Origin: Sternotherus odoratus
Lineage: Eukaryota > Chordata > Testudines > Kinosternidae
Length of the DNA: 64,000 nt
Assembly: GCA_032164245.1 (NCBI GenBank)
Contig: JAVMKO010000010.1
Location: 46,708,848 to 46,772,847, forward strand
Direction of reading: 5' to 3'
Made by a program: the position numbers and the translations under genes
Notes under the pieces: generated by a model
Databases searched by the model: none
Seen by the model: only the letters and a program-made list of their open reading frames with translations
Told to the model about the DNA's origin: nothing
Shown here: one piece after another, positions 1-10,667 of the stretch
How the letters are laid out: each line of letters begins with the position of its first letter
How positions within the stretch are numbered: the stretch's first letter is position 1

Positions 1-3000
1 TCAGATCACACCCTGACCGAGAATCAGAGAGGTAGCCATGTTAGTCTGGAATAGCAGCGGTAACAAAGAGTTCTGTGGCACCTTAAAGACTAACTAAAGT
101 ATTGGAGCATAAGCTTTCGTGGGCTAATACCCACTTTGTCGGATGCAAGCAGTGGAGGTGTCCAAGGGCAGGTATAGATAAATAGTCAAGAATCAGGTAG
201 GAGGTAACAAGGTTAGTCCAATCATGCTGAACCAGCTTGTTATCTCAAATCAGGGAGGTGAGGTATTCTTCTAGCAGCTGAATTGAACACACCTTCAATT
301 ACATCTTCAGTAATTCATTTTGCTATGCTTTCTCCCAGATACTTCAAGGTCATGTCTTCCTCACCTCTGTTTTGTTGAGCTCTCCATCCTCCTCCTCATA
401 GGGGCCACCAACAATAAAAGAATCTGGAATGTTTTGAGCTCCTGGTGCCAGGATGTTGCTAATGGGCCATTTTTTTGGCCGAGGTACTGGCTCTTTTTCA
501 CCACCAAGCTTCAGGATCCCATTCTTGAACATCAAGGGGTACTCTTTCTAGAGAGGTATAGAGGGAAAGGATTCTCATTCAGAGGTCTGAGCAAAAGCAA
601 GTAAACACTATAGTGAGGTGTGATCAGCAAGTAAAATGCAGCTTTATAGCGACACAGGTTGGAAAACATGCTCCAGCCCACATGGGTATAGAAGCTACAA
701 AATATAAGCATCGAACTACATGAACTGTCAGAGACAAGAAAATGCCACCCATTTCAACACACATGCTCATGGGAGTTGCCATGGAGATGCACAGACCATG
801 CAGCAATGGGCTTGATCTAAGTCACAGAAATATACATACACAAACAGCTGAAAAATCATTGACAAATATCAATATAGTGTGGCAGGGTGCTGGCCAGGAG
901 TGCCTGAGCCAGCCCTGTGGGCCCTTTAAGAGGGAGCAGAAGCCTGCAAACCTCCCTTGCAGAGAAGGCTAATCAGCCACCTGGGCTGCAGGGCAATTAG
1001 CCTGGAGGGATTGCACCTGGCGGCAGCCTCAGGGGGATAAAAGGCTGCCAGGAAGGAAGCCCAGTGTGGTGGTGGTGGGGATGGTATAGAGTGTAGTGTG
1101 GTTTGAGCTATTCAGAGCTGTGTGTTAAGAACCATTTAGAGTTGTAAACTGTAAGCTGGACTATATAGAGTCTGTAGAGCTGTAAGCTATAGAGCTGTGA
1201 ACTGAAGAGTTGTATGCTGAAAGGCTGTACAAAGCTGTATATATTGGTGGTGGGGTCCTGCACTGTAGAATAAAGAGCATTGTTTGGAGCAAAGAAGGGT
1301 TTTCCTGCCTGTTCCTGCAGAGGGGTGAGAGAGCGGTCTGTCACAATAGTTATGTGGCCACAGAAACGGTTGGACATACTCACATAATGGGTATAGGCAT
1401 TCATTACTCATGCAAATTAACATCTCAGAAACCACAACCACAGAAGCAAAGATCTATCTGGGACATGTACAAAGAGTTCATTGACTTTTCCCCACCTCTC
1501 CAACACTTGGTACTTGCAAGCCAACCATGTAGTTTTGCTGGGGTCCTGTGGGAACAAACACTTCAGGGACAGAATAAGCAGCCTCCAATGTAAACCTGAG
1601 GAGGTTGCCGCCTGAAAGTTGTGATACAGAAAGCAGGGACTCTGGGATGGACACTGACACTTCTAGGCCACACTGCAAAACAAGAACAAACTGAAGTGAC
1701 ATTCCACTGGAAACAGGAAAGTTATTAAACAGTTACCATGCATCTGTCTTTGCAGAGGAAATGAGTAGAGGTCTGCCTAAGTTAGAAATCTACAATATTA
1801 TTTTATTCATTGATTCAAATGATGAAAAAATGGGCATCCCTGTGTGCTAAATGAATCTTGTGGTAATTAAGTTATTTGTGTCCAAATTGTAATGTTTCTC
1901 TATTTAGAATATAAGCTTCTCAGTGCAGAGACCATGTCTCTCACAGTCACTGCTTAACAAATAAATGAAAAGTTAAATAAAACTTAGCTGTGTTGAAAGA
2001 ATATTAAGGATACAAAAGTACTCAATACTCAGGAGATGCCAAGGTTAAAACAAGGAACCTCAACTGAGCCCTTTATCCATATACATTATTACAGAGTATT
2101 TAATCACAAGATCACATACTGGATGGATGCCATTCAGTGAATGAAGTAACTTTTGAATATTTATTATCTTCACTGTTCATTGTGAGAGGACACTTGCCTC
2201 ATTCATTACATACTTATTGACCTGTCTACTGATGGCAGAAATATGTTCTTAGATATGTCAGTGTAAATTTAAAATCCACTGATTTCAGTGAATTTACACT
2301 GGTAATTGCAAACAGAATTTGGATTAAAATTAGACACATTTCCTCATTCACTATGTATCATTGCTTCATTCACTGAAGCACTGTTCAACCAGTGTGCTCA
2401 ATAAGGCAGGAATCCTGTAGTAAAAATAGTATATGATAAAGTAATAAAAGACCATGTAATATTTTGTTTGCACAAAGGGACAGAGTTAAGGTAATGCAGG
2501 CATCCTTAATTAGGCCATTTTCTGATTTTTCAGTGCTTCACTTTGCAACATTAATGCTCTTTCAATGTATTTTTTGTACAGCATATACTAGAGTTTATGG
2601 ACTTAATCCTGCTCCTATTGTAATCAATGGGAGAAGGACCGGGCCCCAAATTTGTATATGTATTACCATAATGTACACATAATTTGCAACATGGCTGAGT
2701 CATAGATCCTGAAATATTCATAGATTTTGATTTAAATTGCATCATATAGCTGCATAGTTGAGTTATTGAGTGAATGGCCCTGGGAAATTCCAAATACCTT
2801 GGCATCTGGGCGAAGGTTCTCTAGTGGAGAGCCAGGAACTGGATGCAACGGAACTGCTGCTCTAAATGAACACTGTCCTGTGAAGAAACAAAGACAGAAT
2901 CAGCATAAAGTCTGAAACCCGCCTGTAGTGAAATTACCCCTGAATGAAAAAACTGTGCTATCTGCCCGCCCCTCCCCCCCCCATAATCCAACTTTCTAAA

Positions 3001-5850
3001 GACAGCACAAGGAATTATTTGTCAACAGAAGTGAAGCTACAATGAAGAAGCTTTGTGAGAGCAAGAGGTGGATGTGGACACAGTACGAATTCTCCATTGC
3101 ACCTTCCAGCAGAGGTAGAAGATCCACAACAGCCTGACCAAGAGCCACAGTCTTTTCCTCCTTCTGCTTCTTCTCCTTTGGTAAAACTTCAATCACAGTC
3201 ACTGAGGGGGGAAACATAGAATCCAGTGATGTTTCTCAATCACCTATAAAACAGCAGCTGGAAACAGTGAGATCATTCAGGTGCTTAAAAAGTGTATTAG
3301 CTCTTAACCAACACTCCTACTTGATTCCCCAGTGACTGAAGGGGACAGAGTAGCTGAGTGTTTCCCACAGCCAGTGCTCAGACTTCATTCTCAAGGAAGT
3401 TCTGCTGGATGAGAATAGAGTACTGTAGCTGAGAGTTCCCCACAGCAATGCTTCTACTCCATTCTCTAATGAGTGACTCCTGCAAGGAGCACATGGGATG
3501 GAGTAGTGAGAACTCCCCATGGCCAGAGCTCCTTTCAATTCTCTAGTGATTCATTCTAGGCAAATATGAATGAATAGTTAAAGTGACAGTTACTTACAGA
3601 ATAAGGGCTTGTGTGCGATGTCATCTAGAGAGTTTGGCCCATCAGAGTTGTATTCAAAGCTAGTGGTGAAGTTATATTTCACTGTCCCATCTGAAGAAAC
3701 ATCAATTTTTGGGGAGTCACCCAGGATAACACTGTTATACTCTGCACGCACATAGGTCACTGGAGTGTCTCCTTTGACACCTTTCTGTCAAACACAAACC
3801 AACAATATTCTACACTACAGCAAAAGACAGATTTTAAACTGCTGTCCATAGAAAGTGGTTGAGCTAAGGAATGCTTGTTTGGGAAACAAGGCTTTTTTTT
3901 CAGTTATTCCACATATAAGAATGGGTGCATTATTTTTATTATTGAGTCTGGGGAAAAAAAACCCCAAACCTTACATAAATAAATTACAATGATTTGGATG
4001 CGTCTCTATATTATGTTGGTGATGGAAGGAGGGTGTAGAATTCAGAAAAGAAAAGAACACATTAGTAAAACAGGAGCATAACTTATATCGTGCATTGCTT
4101 ATAAAACTTTATTGTAAAGAATTAACTAAAAATACTGATAATTATACAGGAGGAGGCATGGCAGGCAACATTTCAAATTAATATTCATGCAATGCAATAT
4201 TCCTGGATGGGCTGTCGTGGGGATTGAACCCAAGATTTTTGGATCAAAGAACAAGACCCTTTATTCTACATATGGACTAGCCACTACAGGGGAACAGAGA
4301 GCTATGCTTTGTAACTATGGATTATACTGAGATCCTGCTGTCATTACAGACTGTTCAGGAGTGTTATGGTCTCATATCAAGTTTTTAAGGGTTTACAGTA
4401 TAAAAATTCATGCCTGCCCCATTTACTAAACCAGATATATGTAATGCCAGATAAGCTGAGACATTTCAGAAGCCTTTACCAGGTCATGCCCCTCCAACAC
4501 TGTGATCTGTATCGGTTTGATTGGGGACAGAGATGCCTCAGTGATAGAAGGTGGAGCCAGTATAAGGGATCCTCTTTTACTAGCCTGCCCAGAAAGGACA
4601 GACATGTCTCTGCAGAAAAAGGAATGAAAAAAATTAAACATACCAATACTCTTTCTTCTGATACTATTTTACAGTAACTTGTTATGCTCTCATAGGCATT
4701 ATTCCTTATGTTGTGAGCTCTTCTACCTTCTCTAAAACTACCCCCTCTCCCAACTAATCCAATTCAAAATAATGTAAATCATACACAGAAGCAACACATT
4801 TAAACAAGATTCAAGACCTTGATGTTGAAACATCACAAAATGCACATGGTTTTACTGATCACACAAACACTTTTTACAGTTCAGTTCAGTGTGAAGCTCA
4901 AAGTGAAACATTTTGTATGGAAAGCATAAACCCAGTATGGTACAGGATGGGGAGCATGTCACACTTTTGTGTGATATATCTAGCTATGGAGGGAGAGTGA
5001 TGTGAAGGGATACCCAAAGAAGGGCAGGTCCCAGGGAAAGGGATACCCAGAGCAGGGGCAGTTTTCATGAAAAGGGATACCCAGTGAAGTGAGGAGGGGA
5101 GAGAGAGTTCCTGTGGCAGGGGATAGCCAGGGAGGCAGGGAGGGAGGGGATTAGGATGCTGAGATGTCCTAATTTGATAGGGAGAGTCCCAATTTTTGGG
5201 TCTTTTTCTTATACAACTTCCTATTATCCACCATGCCCTGTCCCAGTTTTTGACACTTGCTGTCTGGTCACCGCCCAGAGGCAGTTTGCGGGGCGGGGAG
5301 TTTGTGGGGGGACAGTTCCCAGGGATGGGGATAGCCAGTGGGGTAAGGAGAGGAGTGGAGTGGATACCTGGTGGGGCGGGACGGTTCCCAGGGCAGGGGA
5401 TAGACGGGCGGGGATACCCAGAGGGGGCGGAGGAGGAGGGAGAGGGGACAGTGGGGGTGGCAGTTCCCAGGACTCAGGGCAGGGGATAGGCGGGGCGGGG
5501 GATACCCGGTGGAGGCCGGTTCCCGGGGCGGGATACCCGGAGGGGGCAGTTCCCGGGAGGAGGAGGGGGAAGCGGGTGACAGTTCCCGGGGCGGGATACC
5601 CGGAGGGGGCAGTTCCGGGGGTTCCCCGCCGGGTGTGCATGGCGGGGGAGGACCGCAGGGTAGGGGTCACCCCTGGTCCCGGGCGTACGGAGACGTGAGC
5701 GGGGGATACTCACCGCGTACGGCTGGGACGGGGAGGAGCGAGTCAGGGACACGCTGCCTTTCAGAGGCGCGTCTTCCGTAACCGTAGCAACCGTTCCTAC
5801 TCCCGCGCGTGCCTCGCTCTTTGCCCGGCCCGTACGGCACGTGACGGTGT
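1..5850 (-). CDS. CFAP70: CFAP70 (cilia and flagella associated protein 70), 5' part of gene, truncated by window edge
   Basis: Six coding exons (4605-4480, 3784-3598, 3201-3103, 2877-2798, 1672-1496, 547-365) join in frame into the first 284 residues; the rest lies left of the window. Conserved CFAP70 blocks are visible: [81 protein letters not shown] and [13 protein letters not shown]70 is an axonemal protein linked to outer dynein arm function in motile cilia and flagella. Its C-terminal TPR repeats are outside the window, so only the N-terminal C2-like region is seen. The chosen start ATG (4605) follows a clean acceptor and gives an N-terminus about 20 residues longer than the human one I remember. 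A CpG island and an X-box lie upstream. The identification is by recognition, with all splice phases checked. Confidence 0.95.
18..300 (-). mobile_element. Penelope-like element fragment (pLTR region), copy 1
   Basis: The minus strand carries the characteristic turtle Penelope-like end: a 'gccacagaactctttgtt' block, a stem-forming 'gtgggtattagcccac', and GAAAGCTTATGC. It lies in the CFAP70 intron beyond the exon at 365-547. The ends are approximate. Confidence 0.7.
107..147 (-). ncRNA. Degenerate hammerhead-ribozyme fold in Penelope copy 1
   Basis: On the minus strand the order is GCAT, a CUGAUGA-like box changed to CCGACAA, a stem-loop (GTGGG...CCCAC), the intact GAAA box, then ATGC pairing with the leading GCAT. 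The layout is that of the minimal hammerhead reported in Penelope-like elements, but the first core box is mutated, so activity is unlikely. Confidence 0.45.
365..547 (-). CDS. CFAP70: CFAP70 coding exon 6 (last in window)
   Basis: This exon has 183 nt (61 codons). The acceptor ends CCTCTCTAG and the donor is GTGAGG; both splice phases are 0. It encodes [16 protein letters not shown] through [15 protein letters not shown]. The next exon is outside the window. Confidence 0.93.
878..1345 (+). mobile_element. Solo LTR of an endogenous retroelement
   Basis: The element is 468 bp, starts TGTGGCAGGG and ends GTCTGTCACA, and is flanked by ATAG on both sides (874-877 and 1346-1349). It has a TATA-like GATAAAAG near 1036 and AATAAA at 1269. 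No internal coding region is present. It sits in a CFAP70 intron in antisense orientation to the gene. Confidence 0.7.
1496..1672 (-). CDS. CFAP70: CFAP70 coding exon 5
   Basis: This exon has 177 nt (59 codons). The acceptor is TTGTTTTGCAG and the donor GTGGGA. It begins [14 protein letters not shown] and ends GLQVPSVGE, which runs in phase into the following KEYPLMF exon. Confidence 0.93.
2798..2877 (-). CDS. CFAP70: CFAP70 coding exon 4
   Basis: This exon has 80 nt. The acceptor is TTTCTTCACAG and the donor GTATTT. After completing the split glycine codon it reads [19 protein letters not shown] to DAK. The VPLHPV-GSPLE block is typical of CFAP70. Confidence 0.88.
3103..3201 (-). CDS. CFAP70: CFAP70 coding exon 3
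   Basis: This exon has 99 nt between acceptor CCCCTCAG and donor GTGCAA. It encodes [16 protein letters not shown] then [14 protein letters not shown]. The split codons on both sides (T|TG and G|GA) restore the family sequence. Confidence 0.93.
3598..3784 (-). CDS. CFAP70: CFAP70 coding exon 2
   Basis: This exon has 187 nt between acceptor GTTTGACAG and donor GTAAGT. It encodes [19 protein letters not shown], a beta-rich C2-like segment, and ends IAHKPLF plus one nucleotide. Confidence 0.94.
4480..4609 (-). CDS. CFAP70: CFAP70 exon with start codon
   Basis: The acceptor TTTTTCTGCAG is followed by AGAC and then ATG at 4605-4603. The coding part is 42 codons ([12 protein letters not shown]... 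[12 protein letters not shown]), with donor GTAAAG. The last 12 residues match the family; the preceding 30 do not match anything I remember and are the least certain part. Confidence 0.85.
4990..5660. repeat. GC-rich minisatellite upstream of CFAP70
   Basis: Degenerate tandem units contain GGGATACCC, CAGTTCCC and GGGGC blocks, becoming purer towards the CpG island (a unit ending GGGGCAGTTCCCGGGG repeats around 5515-5610). It is interrupted at 5157-5273 by a short MITE. Confidence 0.65.
5157..5273. mobile_element. Short TA-type MITE, degraded copy
   Basis: It shares the body and right end (CTGTCTGGTCACC) with the better copy at 53337-53457. The left terminal repeat is eroded. It is inserted inside the minisatellite. 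Confidence 0.6.
5714..5850 (-). other. CFAP70: Probable non-coding first exon of CFAP70
   Basis: A strong donor (GCG then GTGAGT) on the minus strand at 5714/5713 lies inside the CpG island, about 1.1 kb upstream of the start-codon exon. The reading frame through it does not join the conserved protein, so it is taken as 5' UTR. The 5' limit given is a guess, because no transcript evidence is available here. Confidence 0.5.
5778..5791. promoter_or_regulatory. RFX X-box motif in CFAP70 promoter
   Basis: GTAACC-GT-AGCAAC fits the X-box consensus GTNRCC N0-3 RGYAAC at every defined position with a 2-nt spacer. RFX factors bind such sites upstream of ciliary genes. It lies about 65 bp upstream of the candidate first-exon donor. 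Confidence 0.65.
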
Positions 5851-7794
5851 TCTGTCGCCGACTCTCCTGCCGCCACGCTTGGTGTGGGCAGAAGGTTGCG
5901 AGGAGCCGCTCTCCTGAGCTGGGGCTGAGGCCCAAGCGGCCATTTTGGTTACTGGTACAGGTGGGCTTCAGAGCCCTGGCAGACTGGCCAGTGGCTTTGA
6001 TTGGAGCAGAGGCAGGACCTTGGTTCCAGCTGCATGGGGCCCCGAGGGGTATAATCTCATGTAGCCTAGGAGGCCAAGGACATAACCACCGTGACATGCC
6101 TGTGTCCTCACCTGGCAGTGCCATGGGACCATGCGGTCACCTCACACAGTGACCCTGTGGGAACAGGGTATGAGTTTACATGGCTCAGCTGTGCCATGGG
6201 AATGCCCGCCCCGGGGACCTTGCCTGGCACACACCCTCATCTATCACATGATTCTGCAATGCTCCCAGGCAATCTGGGGCTCTTTCACTGCCATGGACCC
6301 TATAGAATGGACCTATGGTTTAAGGACTTATAATGCCGAGTTCTGAGTTTGTGCCTCCCCTGGAGCACATGTTCTTTTGGATGATTAGTTGGGGATTGGT
6401 CCTGCTTTGAAATCAATCAAGTTCTTAAAATAATTACTTTTTTCTTTATAATAAAGTTCAAGAATCACACCTAATGAAAAAAACAAAAAACACAGAGGAT
6501 CCCCCATTGGGCTCAGCTTCACAGTTATAAAAACAGGAATAAAACTACTTCTGTAGCATAGAAAAATATCACAAACCAAAACAAAAGATAACCTAACACA
6601 TTTCCTTGCCCTACTTACAATTTCTTTGTTTTTAGATGGATTATTCCAGGTATATTTTCAGGAGATGTTATATCTGTTTGGCTTCTCTCTCCATCCAGAG
6701 AGGGAACAACAAAAGAGAGCAACAAACAAATCCTTTCCCACCCCCATGTTTGAAAGTATCTTCTTTCCTCATTAGTCCTTCTAGTCAGGTGTCAACTAAA
6801 TTAGTTGAACTGCTTAACGCTTTACAGGTAAGGCAATTCAGTACATCTGCCAAGGAGGGATTTTAAGCTACCCTTCCCTCTATATTAATGACAACAGTAG
6901 AATGCATTTTGTTCCCCATTTCAGCAACAATCACATGAAGTATCACATAGTGCCATACAAATGTAGGGCTTTGGTCCAGGAATGGAACTATTGGCATTTA
7001 GAAAAATAGATGATAATCCTTTATTTCCATGACACATAGGTGATCACCCTACCTGACTTGCAGGACATGTGACAACTGTGAGAAACCAGAATCCTCAAAG
7101 GCAGAGTGGACAGCATCTTAGAGGGGCAGTATCCCAAAACAGGGGAGAAGGAAATCCATGGCCCTGAACGTCCTCCTCAACTATAATTTTTTTAGTTGTC
7201 CATATTGCACTGGAGACACAGTAACAAATTAACAGGCACATGCATTTCCTGAGCCACAGGTGCCCTACAAGTCTCATCCTCATGCATGGAGTGGTGTTGG
7301 GGTGAAAGGGATGATGAACAGTATCCTTAGCCTGGGGAAAGGGTGGGATGGGGTAGATGATATGCGCTGTCCTGTTCCAGAGAGGTGAGGTGAGATACAC
7401 ACACTCCAGATGTAGGGAAGTGATGGGATCAGACAGGTGATATCATCCAGCATACAGATGAAGTGGATAATTCGCAGTATCTCCTGGATTGGGGTTAGTG
7501 GATAATACCATATTTTCCAGTGGGGGGGGAGGAGGCAGGTGAGCTTTAGGATCCTGGACCTTCTGTAGTCAGGACCTGATAAGAGTTTTGCACATGTGCC
7601 TCCTAGGAGCCAGGCCCCAGTGTCTCTCAGTCACTCTATCCAGTGAGAAGTAATTGTTGACAGGGTCGGAGTAGGCAGGATATTCTTAGACCATAAGATT
7701 CCATCTAGCATTTCTGCATTTAGAAGCAGAAAATGATCCGGGAGAAGTCAGGCAGCTGCAGCTCTGAGACAAATCCACAGTGAAGGAGAGAGCA

Positions 7795-7842
7795 ATGAAG
7801 TGAAAAAGAAAAGAAGAAGAAAAGAAAGAAAAGAAAAAAGAG
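7795..7842 (+). repeat. Purine-rich simple repeat (GAAAA)n
   Basis: This is an uninterrupted run of G and A with imperfect GAAAA/GAA units. Confidence 0.7.
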
Positions 7843-8689
7843 CACGTAGAAGGTTAGTCTGTCTTGTAAACTGTTATCATTTCAGGGAATGGATGGTTTA
7901 ACTTCTCAAATTTACTCTGGTTCTTAGATTCCCTCCTACCCTGCTTTCTTAAATCTCCCCATTTGTCCCTTCTGACAAATGGCGCTACCGCTGAATCAAG
8001 GAACAGTCTCAGAGGATTCAAATGGGAGGGGAAACAATCTTCTCCATTCCCTATATTCAGGGGCTGAGCACAATTTTTGCTCTGCTTGGACACCTCAAGC
8101 TCCTGGCTGGCATGGGATTGAGGACCGGGTGAGGAGAGTTTCAGTGAAATAAGCATTTTTAACCATTTCCTTAATCTGGGTTGGAAGAGTGCTTTTGAGT
8201 ATTAATGTACCCACCCATTTCCTGGGGGAGCAGGGTCTTGGGTCTAGCCGTGACTAGCTTGAGGAGCTATGTTTGGATGGTTGGGGAGCAGAATACAGAC
8301 TGAAACGATCTGAAAAGTTCCAGGACAAACAGTTAATGGAAATCACTCCTGCCATTATAATTGCTTTTGGCTTGATTCCTAGGAGGTCTCTGGCCTGTCC
8401 TATAGAAGACTGGCTGGCTCCACATGGTGACCCAGGACCAGAATAGCACTGCTATCAGATTTGTGTTCATAGTGGTTGTGTTTTTTCCTGCGTCTGTCTT
8501 CTAGCCCAGTGATATTTGAGCATGGCTGCCTTTGCCTTTCCTCCTTAATTCCTCATCATCCTATCTCCATAGCTCTGGCAGTGCCTTTTCTTACTCTGGG
8601 TTGGAAAGGCAGTCACTCTGGTACGGGAATAGATCAAGCACCTGTCAGGTGGTGTGGGAGTCAGAGTGCTACAGCTGGCAAACTCCTTC

Positions 8690-8722
8690 TCTCCCCTTCT
8701 TCCCCCCCCCTCCCCCCGCCCC
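8690..8722 (+). repeat. Pyrimidine-rich low-complexity tract
   Basis: This is a C/T-only stretch with runs of seven to eight C. Confidence 0.6.
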
Positions 8723-8917
8723 AGCTCACACACAGAATCCGTGCCCTGCTGCCATGTGTGAGTGATTTTTACCATTCCGCAGTCACTGGCTTCTGTTGAG
8801 CCTGGGCTGTTATATGCCACAAGGTTCAGGTCTCTGGAGTCGGTGCAGAAAACTATTATTTTATAAATAAAACGAGGAAGACGTTGTAGCACCTTAGAGA
8901 CTAACAAGCTTATTTTA

Positions 8918-8958
8918 GCATAAGCTTTCGTGGGCTATAGCTCACTTCTTCGGATGCA
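8918..8958 (-). ncRNA. Degenerate hammerhead-ribozyme fold in Penelope copy 2
   Basis: The minus strand reads TGCAT-CCGAAGA-AGTGAGC-loop-GCCCAC-GAAA-GCTTATGC. The GAAA box and the closing GCAT/ATGC pairing are intact. The CUGAUGA box is altered (CCGAAGA) and stem II has a mismatch. Confidence 0.45.
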
Positions 8959-9152
8959 TAGAATGGAACAGAAGTAAGACGCATTTATACACACAGAAAG
9001 AAAAAAAAAGTTGTACATTACCATACCAATTCTAAGAGGCTGTTAAATTTAGATGGGCCATTATCAGTAGGAGAAAAAAATACCTTTTGAAATGGATATC
9101 TGTCAGGCAGGAGATAACACCTATTGAAGGTAAATTAACAAGGCACATGCAA

Positions 9153-9425
9153 TCAATTAGTGTAATGAGAGAACCATTCACAAGTTCTGTTTAGCCCTTG
9201 GTTTATTGTATCCAATTTGAAAATTAATTCCAGTTCCCCAGTTTCTCGTTGGAGTCTGTTTTGGAAGTTTTTCTGTATCAAAACTGAAACCATCAAGTCT
9301 TTAATGGAATGGCCAGGAAGACTGAAGTGTTCTCCTACTGGTTTTTGAATGTTATGATTCCTGATGTCAGATTTGTGTCCATTTATTCTTTTGTGTAGAG
9401 ACTGGCTGGTTTGGCCAATGTACAT
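9153..9425 (-). pseudogene. GIY-YIG endonuclease domain remnant of Penelope-like element
   Basis: YIGQTSQSLHKRINGHKSDI resembles the GIY-YIG core (Y-I-G, then R-x3-H). It is followed by GEHFSLPGHSIKDL, a conserved phrase in these elements, and ends at a natural stop. It has no start of its own and no upstream reverse transcriptase, so it is a fragment rather than a gene. Confidence 0.75.
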
Positions 9426-9544
9426 AGCAGAGGGGCATTGCTGGCATATATCACATTGGTCGATGTGCAGGTGAATGAGCCTCTGATGGTGTGGCTGATA
9501 TGATTAGGTTTATTTTATATAAACCCTAGCAACACACACATTGG

Positions 9545-9566
9545 TACACACACACACACACACACA
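9545..9566 (+). repeat. (CA)n microsatellite
   Basis: This is an uninterrupted run of about 11 CA units. Confidence 0.9.
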
Positions 9567-10545
9567 AGCGCAGGAGGAATTCTATGTGGAGCACACACCT
9601 AGGCAGAAAGTCACTGCTGGTATATGTATGTATGTGGAGGGGAGGGGGAAAGAGCATGCTCAAAGGCAATAGCTAGACCTCGTTTTTGCGGGTTCAACAT
9701 ATGCTCCCTCATTGGCTAGCTGCCGCTAGTGTGGAAAAGGGGTGAGACCATGGCCATCACCGACACCGCTTCCCTTTGTGGAGTCTAGCACCACCAACGC
9801 CCATGTGCCCATGGAGTTCAAGTATGATCTAGCCCTTCTGGAGACAAACCAAACAACATGGACTGGCTGATGGTGGCCATGTTTTCCCTGTGCATTTCCT
9901 AATTAGGTCGATTGACTTTGTAAGAACAACGTGGTAGGTGCTCAGAGGCCCTGGTTGGGGGTAGAGCATAAAGCCAAATAACAATAGGCTAGAAATGAAT
10001 ACTCATCAAATGGAGACCAGGAAGTACCAGACTTGGCCACAGCCTGAGAAGGGTCCATGTAAGGCTGACAGCAGGGCTCAGCTCTTTGCCAACCAGGTCA
10101 ACTGGCTGGGATGAAAGCATTTTCCTAGGTTTCAACCAGCTTTGCAAGTGAGGCAGGCACCGTCCCCCTGGCAGTAGTTATTCCCCTAGGCCAGACCTTC
10201 GCATCCATCTCCAGGCCGTGCTGAGAAACAGCAATGAACTTGCTTATCATAAAGAGAAACCAGCCCGCCGTACAGATGACCTTTTCTTAGTCTAGGCAAG
10301 TTCAGTGCTGGGGAAAGGTGCCGGATCTCCAGCCCTGGAGCTGGAGTCCTCTCTCGAATAACAGAGCAGGTACAACACAGGCAGGGAGAGTAGAGTGCAA
10401 GCTCTCTCCCATTCTGCCCCAGTTTTGCTCTGCAGAGACCTGCTCCAACAAGTAGTGCTCACTCTATCCATTCAATCCTTGTCTTCTCTGCTGGGACTGA
10501 ATGGAACATACAATAGGAAGATATCAACAGGAGGAAAAAAAACAT
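9567..10545. other. Intergenic DNA, nothing recognised
   Basis: No exon, RNA gene or clear repeat was recognised in this stretch between two Penelope fragments. Confidence 0.4.
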
Positions 10546-10662
10546 TATCTTCCTACTGTATGTTCCACTCCATACATCTGATGAAGTGGGTTTTAGCCCA
10601 CAAAAGCTTATGCCAAAATAAATTTGTTAGTGTCTAAAGTGCCACAAGTACTCTTTGTTCTT
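10546..10662 (+). mobile_element. Penelope-like element tail, copy 3
   Basis: This plus-strand copy of the same tail carries 'gatgaagtgggttttagccc', GCTTATGCC and 'gtgccacaagtactctttg'. No coding part is left. Confidence 0.75.
10575..10614 (+). ncRNA. Hammerhead-like fold in Penelope copy 3, one core change
   Basis: CTGATGA is intact, followed by a perfect stem (GTGGG / CCCAC) and then AAAA in place of GAAA. It is complementary to copies 1 and 2, where GAAA is intact and CTGATGA is not. Taken together the three copies show both conserved boxes. Confidence 0.5.
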
Positions 10663-10667
10663 CCTGA

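Larger units (their letters stand above)
5270..5930. promoter_or_regulatory. CpG island, CFAP70 promoter
   Basis: This stretch is rich in CG dinucleotides and sits just 5' of CFAP70 in an otherwise AT-richer flank. It overlaps the end of a GC-rich minisatellite and contains the X-box and the candidate first-exon donor. MSS51 diverges from it, but its start lies 6 kb away. Confidence 0.7.
5931..8855. other. Intergenic DNA, no gene seen
   Basis: No conserved reading frame or splice-bounded exon was recognised. A short CR1-like phrase (ggggattggtcctgctttg, near 6390) and a purine-rich GAAAA tract (7795-7842) are the only notable elements. There is no annexin-like coding sequence. Confidence 0.5.
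8860..9510 (-). mobile_element. Penelope-like element 3' part with GIY-YIG endonuclease remnant
   Basis: The minus strand encodes an open 90-codon stretch (9425-9153) starting MYIGQTSQSLHKRINGHKSD, a GIY-YIG nuclease motif of the kind found C-terminal to the Penelope reverse transcriptase. It then runs into the element tail (ending at 8860) with the hammerhead-like segment. The reverse transcriptase is absent, so this is a 5'-truncated dead copy. Confidence 0.85.

Noticed and set aside
5667..5876. ATG-initiated frame in the CFAP70 first exon as the true N-terminus
   Set aside because: It does not join the conserved CFAP70 sequence in frame and has no resemblance to the family.
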